Shown here one piece after another: positions 22,616 to 33,680 of a stretch of 64,000 bases of DNA. How positions within the stretch are numbered: position 1 is the first letter of the stretch; every line of letters starts with the position of its first letter. Below the pieces are notes generated by a model that worked only from the letters and a program-made list of their open reading frames with translations, searched no databases and had not been told where the DNA came from. Origin of the DNA: Erigeron canadensis (lineage: Eukaryota > Streptophyta > Magnoliopsida > Asterales > Asteraceae); assembly GCF_010389155.1 (NCBI RefSeq), contig NC_057768.1, positions 9,794,501 to 9,858,500 on the forward strand. Direction: 5' to 3'. The position numbers and the translations under genes are program-made.

Positions 22616-23785
22616 ATGAGGTCCCTTTCTAAGACCTGGAATTCTCTCTTGTCGCATCCATCCTTTATCAAATCTCATCTCGATCATTCCAAGGATACCA
22701 ACGATGAAATTCTTTTGGTGTTCCAAAGCAGGTCTATTTCAAAGGATATCCCAGTCACAGCATACATATCTCCGAATCTCCAGCTTGCCAATTCAGTCAA
22801 AGTCTATATGGATAGCTTACGAGGTTTTGTTGTTGGCCTCGTCAATGGTTTAGTATGCCTTGAAAGTGAAGAATGTTGTACAATTTGGAACCCTTCTCTC
22901 TCGGCCTCAATAGATCTCCCACCATATACTATTGACGGTGACAGTGACAGTGACTACAATTATAGTGACAGTGACAGTGACTACAATATCAGTTATGGAG
23001 ATCTAAGAAAGAATGAGAGATTCTATTATAGCCGTAATTCCAATTTCAAGTTCGGGTTTGATCCCAAAAAGAATGACTATAAAATTGTCAAGCTTACATA
23101 TGGTTATTGTAACTACGATGACAGAATTCTCCACTGGCTTCCCGTGGAGGTGTTCAGTGTATTAAAGGGTTCTTGGGAATCAATTACCGAAAGGTTTCCA
23201 TCCCATGTTGAAAGGATTCTTAATATGAATGAGTTTGTTGTAGATGGATATGATGGTCGTCTTCATTACCTTTGTAAGGTTAAAATATCTGTATCTGAAC
23301 GGACGAAAGTAACGATAGTGGCCTTTGATTTGGATGATGAAACTTTCAGTGAGATAGCATTCCCGGATAGCATACAATATCATCGTTTGAGGATGGAGCT
23401 AGGAGTTTTGTCTGGGAAGTTTTGTGTAATGCTGAACGTTAGCAATGGTGATTGCGAGGTCTGGGTGATGGAAAATTATGGGGTGGCTACTTCGTGGGTT
23501 AAACGCCATGTAATTCCAAAATGTAAGGGTGATGATATTTTTCCGATTGGAATTACTCTAAAAAATCATTTCGTGTTGGAACATGGTAATCATCGTGTGC
23601 TATCATTGTATGATCAAGAAGCTTCAACATTTAAAGATTTTAAGGGTGTGAAACCATTTTCCAGTTTCACAGTTGTTCAATATGTTGACAGTCTGGTTTG
23701 GGTCACACCCGCTAAATGGGCCAATAATGATGTCTGTGTATCTTCATCTCAAATTGAAAAGAAGCAACACTCATTGGATGATTGA
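22616..23785 (+). CDS. F-box/FBA protein 1, start disrupted by SINE
   Basis: The longest surviving frame is 389 codons from an internal ATG. The ancestral gene ran from 22271 (about 426 codons without the SINE). F-box proteins bind SKP1 through the N-terminal F-box and recruit substrates with the C-terminal FBA domain. Here the F-box is IPDDVLLCNIFIKLPAKQVA then QMRSLSKTWNSLLSHPSF; starting at 22616 keeps only its second half (MRSLSKTWNSLL). FBA motifs follow: GFVVGLVNGLVCLE, CTIWNPSLSASIDLP, FGFDPKKNDYKIVKL, LPVEVFSVLKGSWESI, FDLDDETFSEIAFPDS. A repeat-built acidic insert, DSDSD-YNYSDSDSD, occurs at about residues 107-122 of this frame. It is a tandem duplicate of 32590-33680. It may be translated without SKP1 binding, or be a pseudogene. 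Confidence 0.75.
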   Translation: MRSLSKTWNSLLSHPSFIKSHLDHSKDTNDEILLVFQSRSISKDIPVTAYISPNLQLANSVKVYMDSLRGFVVGLVNGLVCLESEECCTIWNPSLSASIDLPPYTIDGDSDSDYNYSDSDSDYNISYGDLRKNERFYYSRNSNFKFGFDPKKNDYKIVKLTYGYCNYDDRILHWLPVEVFSVLKGSWESITERFPSHVERILNMNEFVVDGYDGRLHYLCKVKISVSERTKVTIVAFDLDDETFSEIAFPDSIQYHRLRMELGVLSGKFCVMLNVSNGDCEVWVMENYGVATSWVKRHVIPKCKGDDIFPIGITLKNHFVLEHGNHRVLSLYDQEASTFKDFKGVKPFSSFTVVQYVDSLVWVTPAKWANNDVCVSSSQIEKKQHSLDD

Positions 23786-24504
23786 TTACAAGAGCCAAAA
23801 CCATAATTAGCTATCTGCTGTTTTTTTTTTAGAAAGACCAACTGGTTTAACAAAGGTACCTATCAATTTCTAGTTTATTACTTTAGAGTCTAAAGTTTAG
23901 ACACTATTTCTGTTGATGTATTAGCAACAATATTGTTTGTTTTTTTGTTCAATTATCTGTTAGTATGCTATGTCTGAATTGCGCAAGTACTGAGAAGTTT
24001 TCCAATCATTGAATTTCTGTCCATATGCTAGTTATTTCTAAACTAAGTATTCGGCACCAAGATATATTCTTGATGGTTTGAAGAATACACACGAGGCATT
24101 GACGCTGATGAGTTTTTATAACAATATTATATGGAACCATATATGAGATATCGGCTCCAGGATTATTTCTTCATACCTTGAGAATATTCATTGGGTGCTG
24201 ACGGCTAACAAGAATTACTTGTTTATGTGATTGTTAGCTCTATCATATGTATGTAATTTAGTATTTGCACTTTTTTGCTTCTTTACAAGTTCTGTTTACC
24301 CTAGATTATGTTCTAATCTATGCAATTGAGCCCTTGTTGGCGTTGTATTGAAGATAATCCGGGTATTTGATCGAAAAGCTGTTACGATTAATCGCATATT
24401 CATCTAGCGGAGGGTTGTGCACACTGCACATGACATAGTTATATATTGTCAGGAAATGAAGCATGACTACATGTTTTTGAATGTGAATTTCTATATAAAA
24501 AAAA
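23786..24504. other. 3' flank shared with the F-box duplicate
   Basis: 23790-24045 resembles 33690-33952 (shared ATTATCTGTTAGTATGCTAT and CTGAATTGC(G/A)CA blocks), showing that the duplication included 3' flank. 24060-24230 holds two diverged about 100-bp direct copies around CGGC(A/T)CCA(A/G)GAT and GC(A/T)GACG. No gene. Confidence 0.6.
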
Positions 24505-24810
24505 AGGGTAAATTATAAAAATCATACCTGAGGTTTGTTCAAAACTACATTGGTCATACCTACAATTTTAAAACTACGCGAGCCATACCCATCATTGTCA
24601 AAAACTTACATTGACCATACCTACCACTGACGGCCGTTAATTTGGCCGTTAATTCAAGTCACGTGTTATGCATGTGAGGTATTAAAACCGTAATTTTGTG
24701 TATACTTCAGGTATCATTTGTGTAATTCACCCTAATAAAAATTATTAAGATATTTATATTTATATTTTATATATTAAAGTGGTAGATATTCTATATTAAA
24801 ATTCACACAA

Positions 24811-24844
<34 letters not shown>

Positions 24845-25632
24845 TTTTTAAAAAACCTATTTCAAAATAAAAAATAAAAAAATTATAAAAGGATGTCATC
24901 ATATGATACAAGTTTAGGCTTATAAATTCTAAGAATAGACTAACGATTAACCCTGGAACTTTAAACACAATATACTACAAATTGCTAATTTTAAGATATA
25001 TTCTAAAATCGTAACGAGTATTCGATATTGCTTTACCCTCTAATCTAAGGGGATGTCAACAAACCATACGAAAAAATTATATTGCTTTTTAAAAATATAT
25101 TTTTTTAAATAGGTTTTTATTAAAAAGAATAAATCATAAATTACTAATAATAATAATAATAATAATAATATATAAAACTGAAAATTTTAGTGGTTTTGAT
25201 TGTTCTCATCCTTGTTATATTTACTATACACATATAACAAAATAATAATGACATGTTTAATAATAAATGTATTCTTGTATCAACTATTTTTCTCGATATA
25301 TTTTTCATTATAAAAATTATAGTTTCATAATAAATGTCATATCTACCCAACTTAATAAATGAAGTATAAATAAAACTCTAAAATTCTTAATAATTATTTT
25401 TATGGTAAATTACAAGGATAATACCTGAAATATCCACGAAATTACAGTTTTGATACCTCACATGCATGACACGTGACTTGACTTAACAGTCAAATAGACG
25501 ACCGTCAGCGATAGGTATGGTTAACGTAAGTTTTTGACAACAGTGGGTATGACTCGCGTAATTTTTAAATTGTAGGTATGACCAGTGTAGTTTTGAACAA
25601 ACCTCAGGTATGATTTTTATAATTTACCCCGA
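24505..25632. mobile_element. long-inverted-repeat (foldback-like) element
   Basis: 24505-24731 and 25403-25628 are inverted copies, both outer ends reading GGGTAAATTATAAAAATCAT. The similarity continues about 25 bp inward of each arm, which favours one element with about 250-bp arms over two independent MITEs. Each arm alone also has weak inverted ends (TACCTGA...TCAGGTA). No clean target duplication. The spacer is AT-rich with an (AC)n run and a (TAA)n run. Confidence 0.7.
24805..24837. repeat. (AC)n microsatellite
   Basis: A run of AC dinucleotides, about 16 units with one AA interruption, inside the inverted-repeat element. Confidence 0.95.
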
Positions 25633-26348
25633 AAAAGAATTATGTTCAAGCCAACCCCACCAAATGACCCTGGATACTACATGTTTTTGTATTGGTATAC
25701 AATTTGGCCATCCAGCTTTTACTCAAGCTACTGTAAGAAAATAAGAAATCTAACTCATGGTGTATGATATTACAAATTACATTTACCGTACCAATAATGG
25801 GTTTCTCTGTATGAAAGTATGGAACCGATTGATACCGAAACCGATTTCACCAAATTTCTAAAACCGATAACGAAACCGAATCCTTATCGGTACTGATTTT
25901 TGGTACCGGTATCTGTTTGGTTTCAGTATTTCAATAATCTTGCTCATCCCTACAACTTACCAAGTTTGGAAGATTGTCAGTATATAGAAACACTAAAAAG
26001 ACACAATGGCAAGATATTTGGGTGTAACCATTGACTAATTTATGCAATACAATTAAGATATGAAAAACCGAACGCGTGGTTAGTTTCACCACCCTGACAT
26101 TTGGACCAGGTGGGGAATATTGAAGATGCTGATTTAGCCAGCAGCTAAATGCCTAAATCAACATTAAATTTGTAACATATGCTTTAGACCACGTAGGGAA
26201 CATTGAAGGTGTATGGACCAACACCTAGGATGAATCACCAAGATGGACCAACTAGTAGAATCAAGTTAATATGACTCTCACTAATCATTTATCATTATGA
26301 TATAATTATTGATGATAACTAAAATTTCTAGCTATATATGTCTAGTTT
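25633..26348. other. intergenic, nothing recognised
   Basis: AT-rich. 25820-25930 has a purine/pyrimidine pattern built on ACCGAAACCGAT and related units. No gene. Confidence 0.4.
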
Positions 26349-26415
26349 GAGTGATGAAACTTTCAGTGAGATATCAAGCCCAGATAGCGTACAAGATCAT
26401 CGTCGGAGGATGGAG
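26349..26415 (+). pseudogene. third F-box fragment
   Basis: About 67 bp (GATGAAACTTTCAGTGAGAT ... GGAGGATGGAGG) nearly identical to 23335-23398 of F-box gene 1, coding the DETFSEI...S-x-QDHRRRMEA stretch. No surrounding F-box sequence remains. Confidence 0.8.
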
Positions 26416-27458
26416 GCGTGGTATTTCATAGATGGTATGAAAAATGAAAAGTTTGCCCCTCATTTAACGGTCCAAATAGAGGGTATTTAGTTGCGGTGTA
26501 TAAACTGAAAAAAGTTGACAATTTTAGGGATGAGTCCTTTAATTTCTTCATTTTTGCATAATTCTTAAAAAAAATTAAGTTTGAATTTTGATATTTATTT
26601 TTAATCCAAAAGTTAAAAAATTGTGCAACTTCACCTCAATGGTTGTATTTTAAAATTTTATTGGATATATATTTTTGTAAGCTATGAGATATATTTTTTT
26701 ATATATTATTATTATTATATTATATATTTTCATTTTAGCCGATTGATGTAGTTAATTTTTTATTTTACCTACAAATCAAAGTTTTCTCGTTTTCTAATAG
26801 TAAAGTTAAAAATATTTTGATTTTTGGATTAAGATCTATGGTGTCAAGATTCAAAATTTAAATCATGACCTTTAATTTTTGGCCAAATTACCTATATAAG
26901 GGGTGTTTGCAGATGCGTTTTGAATTCAGATTTTGTGTTTTCAAAACTCTGTTATGAAAAAGCATGTTCATTTTGAAAAAGCATATCCTTATTTGGTTTT
27001 TTAAAATTGCATTTTCCGTATAATTTAATGCAAATAATCACTTATAAAGCCAAACACTTTTTCTGATTATTTGCGTTATACAAATGCAATAATTAGATAA
27101 TTTACGTAAAACACAATCTCAAGTACCCTCATAGTCAATTTTGAACGTATAGTTTAATTTTAGACACTAATAAAAAAAATTTCCTATTTAGTCATTAATT
27201 CTTTTCTACCTAACATTCTTATTAAGAAATAAAAATAACCAATCAAAAAATGACACATGTTATTATGTTTAATTTGCTCCAGAAAATTATATTAGCTTTA
27301 ATTTCGTTATTTTTTAATTTATATATTTATATATTTATATCTGTATATGATTAGTGTAATTTACTCTTTTTCAGTATCTATATACGTTTGTTAGTATTTT
27401 CCAAATAAAATGGTGGATTAAATGGTTAATATCTATCAATATATATGCGTATATATAT
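26416..27458. other. intergenic, AT-rich
   Basis: No gene. 26897-27130 contains GGGGTGTTTGCAGATGCGTT and later GCCAAACACTTTTTCTGATT, an approximate inverted pair resembling hAT or Harbinger MITE ends, without target duplication. Confidence 0.35.
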
Positions 27459-28553
27459 ATAGGTTTTTGACCCGCGCGATGCGCGGCAGGTTTAAAGTTG
27501 ATTTATTTGCTTCAATTTGATTAAAAAGTTACTGCATAAACCATTATAAAGAAAATAAAAAATGAATACTTATTGTATTAATTATTATCGTATAGTTCAT
27601 TAAGCACAAGTATATTAATCTAATCGACGGTAGATCATAATTGTATGGTCTAATAACCAACTATATAATTATAACATTTATTTTTCAAGTTATTTTCGAT
27701 TAGTGAATATGTATAAAAAAAAGGATCATGCCTCAGATAAAGTAAATAAGTGGGAATGCAAACGATTGTGAAGGCCTATAATATAGAAGATAAAAAAAAA
27801 TGCAACTTCATATAAAATTGATATATTATACAACAATATGTCAACAAAGATAGAAAATACAACATATAAAATAAAACACACCTTTTGTTTAGAAGATCTA
27901 AGAGAAGAAGCGGACCGGAGAAGGTATAGTAGTAGATATATAACGGCGGTGCTTTTTTGTGTCCGTGTAAATCAATTTTAAGAGGATATATTAACAATAA
28001 AAAATGACACGGATGATTTTTCAGCTTTTAGATGAAAATTCATGATAATCATGCACAATTGTACATGGTTAGCTAGGTGAACTAAATTTTTATATAGTGT
28101 ATATTGAATTGAATTAATAAATGATTTGATAATATTCGTACAAAATATTTTTGCCAAAATAAAATTAAATGTAAAGGATCTAGGTTATTCTATACGGTTT
28201 TTATTTTGATGAGATTTTTAAAAAATATTTTTATGTGACTATCTAACTTTATTATTATTACTATTAATATTATTTTTGGTTATATATAATAACATAGATA
28301 GATATGACGATTTGTTCTCCTCTTTTACTTTTCTATATTTTATATTTTATCTTTATTTTTTATATATAATCATATTTTATTTTTATTCTATTATTTTGTT
28401 CTATATTCTAGAGTTCAAAGTTAAAATATATTATAAAAAATGTATGAAGATGGCACATAAGCTATAATCCTACATGGCATTATTATAAGATAGGTTTGAA
28501 TTGTAGAACCTTTAGAATCGTTCGATTAACTACTGTTTTAATAATTATATAGA
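27459..28553 (-). mobile_element. non-autonomous Helitron (minus strand)
   Basis: Read on the minus strand, the 5' end at 28553 is TCTATATAATTATTAAAACA, nearly the same as the Helitron start at 53730. The 3' end has the perfect hairpin CCGCGC-ATC-GCGCGG (27470-27484), then CAAAAACCTAT ending at 27459. Helitrons need TC at the start and a hairpin plus CTRR at the end; here CTAG has become CTAT. 1095 bp, no rep/helicase gene. Confidence 0.75.
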
Positions 28554-28639
28554 TATATATATTTATTTGTTGGTAAAATAATTATCGCTTATTTCAATTT
28601 CATCTATAAAACCTTATAAAGGGTATTGAGATTAAGTTT

Positions 28640-28993
28640 TAATTAAACACTTTTTTCATTCCCATAATACCCTCCTTATTACATTGTATTTTAAATCTCC
28701 TATTAAAATTACCCCGATCAAAATTTAAACCCACGCATAAGGAAACCCATATCAAAAAAGAAACTCATATCACTTTTTTCAGTTGATTTCCCTATCGCAA
28801 CCCTTGCCATCAAATCATCACCATCAATAACTAAATCACAACCCCTCTCTCTATCGCCGAATTTATCAAGGGTTCTTTTCTTTGTTTCTCTCTCCGCATT
28901 CATCGCCCCCAACCACCAACAAGGGTTTTGTTTTTCTGTTTCTCTCGTCGGATTGAAAGCTGTTATCTAGCTGTCGCAACGTGCGGGCACTAG
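28640..28993 (+). mobile_element. Helitron-like 3' segment
   Basis: Shares AATTAAACACTTTTTTCATT / CCCATAATACCC with 10624-10680 and ends GTCGCAACGTGCGGGCACTAG (CTAG at 28990-28993). The 5' terminus is unclear. Confidence 0.5.
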
Positions 28994-29325
28994 GTTAGTT
29001 CAATTAGATATATTTTCAAAAGTGAGTTAGTCTAAATAACTAAATATAGTTAAGGTTATTATTGTTTGTACTTATACACGATAAGCTAGGCTTGAAAAGT
29101 TTGAAAGGAGTTAAAAAAATTTAGATTTTTTTAACTAATTGTAAAATATTCAAATGAAATTCAACTTTTGAACCTCTTTTTTATCCCCACAAACAAGATA
29201 TAATTAACTGACTTCTTTTTCTTTTTGAATAACTCATTTTTGGATTTTTAATTTTCGTAGAAATTGAAACCAAAATATATGTGAGTTTCTACGGACAAGT
29301 GAATATATATATACACATCAAATGC

Positions 29326-29592
29326 AACCCGCGCGATGCGGCATTATATTGTCCAGAGACGGTAGTGGAGGTAGCGTCGATGGTGGCGGTAACGAGTGGT
29401 GGTGGTGGTGTGCGTCGGTAATGGCGGCGGCGGTGGCGGTGGCAGCGACAATGGTGGGCAATTATTGGTGGTGGTGGTGGTGGTGGTGGCGGCGGTGACA
29501 AGTAGTTTAGGTTATTGATGTAATGTGGTTTTGATGAAAGTTGAAGCTTAAAATTTAATAAAAACTCTATTTACTTTATAATAGTATAGATA
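29326..29592 (-). mobile_element. short Helitron-like element with GGT tract
   Basis: On the minus strand it starts TCTATACTATTATAAAGTAA (near 29592) and reaches the hairpin CCGCATCGCGCGG at 29328-29340. The plus strand between has long GGTGGTGGTGG / GGCGGCGG runs (29396-29498), giving a misleading Pro/His-rich open frame. No CTAG is visible after the hairpin. Confidence 0.55.
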
Positions 29593-30620
29593 GATAAAAT
29601 GATACTAACGAATACTAACCAATATATGGACTTGTTTCGATTATGTGGATTATTCAACTGGATATATTTATTTGGCAAAAATATATGTATAAAAAGGTAT
29701 GAAACTTTTGTAAAATAAATAAGGAAAAAAAAAGGTACAATGGAACCAACAAAAATGGATGGAAACATTTTTAAAAATATATGTAAAAAATAAGGATTTT
29801 CTATAATTGAAAATAACTTTCAAGTAAAATTAGAGAGATCTTGACACTTTAATTAAAATTAAGGGTCACGATTCAAAGAAAATTTTTTGATCTTACACAT
29901 TGATATTAATTCAAAGGTTAAAATTTTCAATTTTTAATTTTCTAACTTTAGAGGATATAAATCCAAACAATAAGAATCCTTTGTTAAAAAAAAATATGCA
30001 AGTGAATTTGGAAGTAAAAGATGACAAACTTGTACACATGTAGGGTCCAAAAAAAAAAACATTTGTTATCATTTAATTAACCATTGTTATTTCTTAATAT
30101 GAATAGATGGTAAGGATATCTTTGACCATTATGTTAAAAATATTTATAAGTATCCCTATAACCTTTTATATTTGACCATAGTAGTTATTTTTCCTTAATA
30201 CTAATTTAATAGCTTCAATCATCAACTTTACTAGTAAGTTAATTTTAACTTTAGAGAATCTTACTCAAAATAATCATTCTATTCTACACTTAATAGTTAA
30301 CATTACGAATTTTTCATCTTCTAAAATATTTTCACTATCTCTATCAAATAATAGAAACTTACATCAATTACAACCTCTATTATATCACCACCACGGTTAT
30401 TTCTCTTGTAATGTACTAATGTCCATACTCGACCAAACCCGAGCTTCTGATCAGGGCTAGGATGTTCTTTAATGAATTCACTTTTCGGGTTTTCACAATC
30501 TAGACAGGCCCGGGTTTTCACACCCAATACCCAATGCATCCAATATATTCCAATACACTTAAACATATTTATTTCGACACTCCTAATTTAATAAAACCAC
30601 AAAATATATTATAAAATAAA
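29593..30620. other. intergenic, AT-rich, nothing recognised
   Basis: No gene, repeat end or RNA gene was recognised. Confidence 0.4.
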
Positions 30621-31652
30621 GGAAAAAATACATAAAAAGGGAACCTATTTACCTAAAATTCCTAAAAAGGAAGCTATTTTGTTTTCGTTTATTTAAAGGA
30701 TACAGTTTTAATAAATTTTCTAAAAAAAAGAGAATATCGTTAGTTTTAGACGCAAAGTATCCGTTAACATCGTTAGTTTGCTTACGTGGCATTTAATAAA
30801 AAAGATTATACATTTAATTATAATTATTGGATGAATAAACAAATATTAGATGAATATAAAATAAAAAGCGAAACAAACAGTCATCTTAATTCGTCCCCTA
30901 CATATATTAAGTACCAAATTTCTTTTTTCGATCCAATTTTCATTTCTCACTCCACGTGAAGACTTGTTTTTGTTTGAAATAAAATATAATAAAAAAATAA
31001 AATAAAAAATTACAGTAGATAATTAAACAAGGAAAGGAAGGGATGTCGGAGAAGATTGGATTGCCATCGAAACCATCGCCGAGAGGAAATAATTGGGTGG
31101 TTGATACCTCACATTGCCATTCCTATTCTCCTCACTTTACTTTCATCAATCACAAGGTTTCTTTCTTTTTCTTCTTTTTTATTAAATATATATATATATA
31201 TATATATTCCTCTTTTCTATTTTCTATTTTTCAACATAATTTTCAACATAATTCCGTTAACAGTAACAACGAGTAACACCTTCTCCAAATATGTTAGACA
31301 TTTTATTGTGTTTAACTGATAAAAAAAATCGAACCAATTTGACAATAGAAAAATTAGGATTCTTGGGATTAGGGGGGAAAATAGAAAAGGGGGAAAAGAA
31401 GAATCAAGGATAGAGAAAGTGGAAAGAAGGGAAAAGGTTTGTATATATACATATATGTTTTTTTTTAATGTATAATCTGTTTTAGTAATTGTCAAGTAAG
31501 CAAACTAAAGATGTTAATGGCTGCCTGGTGTCTAAAATTAACGATATTCCCCTTTTTAGAAAATTTAATAAAACTGTATCCTTTAAATAAACGAAAACAA
31601 AATAGTTTCCTTTTTAAGGAATTTTAGGTAAATAGGTTCTCTTATTTTTCCC
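30621..31652 (+). mobile_element. Mutator-like element carrying a gene fragment (Pack-MULE)
   Basis: 1032 bp. Inverted arms of about 165 bp (30621-30790 and 31490-31652) share AACCTATTTACCTAAAATTC and TTTTGTTTTCGTTTATTTAA. A perfect 9-bp target duplication TAAAATAAA flanks it (30612-30620; 31653-31661), the MULE hallmark. The interior is host-like and contains a FYVE-type first exon instead of a transposase. Confidence 0.88.
31043..31156 (+). pseudogene. captured first exon of a FYVE zinc-finger gene
   Basis: 38 codons from ATG: MSEKIGLPSKPSPRGNNWVV then DTSHCHSYSPHFTFINHK, followed by AAG|GT, a splice donor. This matches the start of plant FYVE-domain proteins (pattern GLPxKPxxRGNxWVVDxSHC). 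FYVE fingers bind phosphatidylinositol 3-phosphate on endosomes. The second zinc ligand of the usual SHCxxC is lost (SHCHSY), and all later ligands (RHHCRRCG-type) are absent because only this exon was captured. The preceding about 150 bp may be captured 5' flank. Confidence 0.8.
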
Positions 31653-31699
31653 TAAAATAAAATATAGGAAATTTGTTTGTTTTAGAAAACAATAATAAT

Positions 31700-32040
31700 C
31701 AATGATAAGTTGGTGTACTGGTTTGGAGTTCCTTTGGTGACCTATAGGTCACAGGTTCGAATCCTTATTTCACCAACTTTGAGATATAGGTTTTCCTTCT
31801 ATGAGAGCTTGGTTTGGGTATACCCAGGTTTTAAGTCTGAGGAGACAGGTTTTACCCCTATTAATCGTCGTGCTTTCGGGCGGAATAGTAGGGGGTTTCC
31901 CCTATTGGGTATTTGAAATAGGCATTTCTACTTGGAGAGAGTTCTCTAGCGCGGACCCGGTTAAGACAACATATGCTAGACCTCTCGTTGTCGATTCGCG
32001 ACATGAAGTTTCAAGCGAAATTTAATTTAAAAAGAAAAAG
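31700..32040 (+). mobile_element. tRNA-derived SINE, second family
   Basis: 341 bp with a perfect 14-bp target duplication AAAACAATAATAAT (31686-31699 and 32041-32054). B box GGTTCGAATCC at about 31756-31766. The A-rich 3' tail is TTAAAAAGAAAAAG. A 5'-truncated minus-strand copy lies at 56912-57105. Confidence 0.92.
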
Positions 32041-32054
32041 AAAAACAATAATAA

Positions 32055-32589
32055 TATATGAAAATCTGGGGTAAAATTTGAAAATTTATGTATAGAGTAT
32101 AGACAATCTTCTTCACAAACCTACCACACACGCACACACAATTGCAAATCGAAAAAAAAAAAAAAAAAAAACACTCGTAGAGCCAATAGCCGGCTTCAAA
32201 AGCATATACCCATATCGTTTCAAGAGCAACAAAGATTTTCCATAGGCCAGCCAAATCTGTTTCTTCTCTTGATGGATTTGGCTTTTGTTTGAAGCTTGGA
32301 ATCAAAACAATAACAATAACAATAATAATAATTCCCAAATCCTTACAAATTAAATCTTTTCAGGCGCTTTTTTTTTAATTCGTTTGTGGCAAACAAGTAA
32401 GTATTGCAATTGCATTATTAATTAACTTTGCATATGCCTAGATTGTTTATTTTTAAGTGTTTGGTTCCTAATTAATTAGACAAAAAAAAAAAAAATGGAA
32501 GGAAGAATTTAAGCCTTTACTAGTAGCAATAGATATATCGATCTAACTGTAAGTATTCTGCCAACAGTTATATCGATTTTCATTCGAGA
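32055..32589. other. 5' flank of F-box gene 2
   Basis: 32276-32380 matches 21850-21965 upstream of F-box gene 1 (GGCTTTTGTTTGAAGCTT, AATTCCCAAATCCTTACAAA), so the duplication includes promoter or 5' UTR. It has poly-A and GT-rich runs (32112-32170). Confidence 0.6.
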
Positions 32590-33680
32590 ATGAATATCCA
32601 GCGAAAAAAGCCGTTACTAGTATTAGGAACAAATATCATCCTCCCTGACGACGTGTTATTAAGCAACATATTTATTCGATTAGAAGCCAAACAACTTGCT
32701 CAGATGAGGTCCCTTTCTAAAACTTGGAATTCTCTATTGTCTCATCCCTCGTTTATCGATTCTCATCTCCGACATTCCAAGGATACCAACGATGAAATTC
32801 TTTTGGTTTTCCAAGACTCGTGTTTTTCCAAGGATGAACCATTCACAGCACACACCACTCCGGATCTCCAACTCACCGATAAAGTGAAAGCCCATACGGA
32901 TAGCTTAGAAGGTTATGTTGTTGGCGCAGTTAACGGTTTAATATGCCTTGCAAGTGAAGAACGTTGTACAATTTGGAACCCTTCTCTTTCGGCCTCAATT
33001 GATCTCCCACCATGGACTATTGGTTTGGACCATGACATTCGGTTCTGTTTAGACTTCCGGTTCGGGTTTGATTGCAAAACAAACGACTATAAAGTTGTCA
33101 AGCTTACATTTAATTATCGCAAGGAATGGTTTCCCGTGGAGGTGTTCAGAGTATCAAAGGGTTCTTGGGAATCAATTACCGAAAGGTTTCCATCCCATGT
33201 TGAAATGATTCTTAATATGAAGGAGTTTGTTGTAGATGGACATGATGGCCGTCTTCATTACCTTTGTAGGATTAATTCGGCGCAATGGACAATAGTGGCC
33301 TTTGATTTGGGTGATGAAACTTTCAGAGAGATAGCACTCCCAGATAGTCTACCAGCTGGGGTCAAGAAGGTAGGAGTTTTGTCCCAAAAGCTTTGTTTAT
33401 TGTCGTCCGATCGCAATGTTGGTTGTTGCGAGGTGTGGGTGATGTGTATCCAGTTGTATTCACTTCAAAAAAACAGTTTGCGCTTGGACATATGGATCAT
33501 CCATCAATGTACGATCTAGAAGCATCCGCATTTACAGAATTTAAGGGCGGGGCACCGATTTGCCTCACAGCCACTGTTGTTCAATATGTTGACAGTCTCG
33601 TTTGGGTAACACCCACTAAATGGGCCTGTAATGATGTCTCCAAATCCTCATCCCAAAGTGAAAAGAAGCAACACTTTTAG
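32590..33680 (+). pseudogene. F-box/FBA protein 2, C-terminus frameshifted
   Basis: Paralogue of the gene at 22271-23785, with an intact F-box: ILPDDVLLSNIFIRLEAKQL then AQMRSLSKTWNSLLSHPSF (residues about 16-55). FBA motifs: GAVNGLICLASEE, CTIWNPSLSASIDLP, FGFDCKTNDYKVVKL, FPVEVFRVSKGSWESI, FDLGDETFREIALPDS. The first frame ends after 309 codons (stop at 33517-33519). Relative to gene 1 a 64-bp segment is missing at 33444, so reading shifts; the remaining C-terminus (SKKQFALGHMDHPSMYDLEA to the end) continues in another frame to 33680. A truncated 309-residue protein with a complete F-box could still be made, so it may act as a shortened SCF adaptor or be a young pseudogene. It lacks the acidic DS-repeat of gene 1. 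Confidence 0.82.

Noticed and set aside
24505..25632. MULE classification for the long inverted repeat
   Set aside because: Flanks (A-run versus GAAAAAGAA) do not give a convincing 9-bp duplication, so the superfamily is left open.
29289..29501. Proline/histidine-rich open frame
   Set aside because: Entirely produced by GGT/GGC repeats in a Helitron-like element.
31710..32025. Open frames near 31.7-32.0 kb and a possible tRNA gene
   Set aside because: The B box belongs to a SINE with a 14-bp target duplication; no cloverleaf can be completed.
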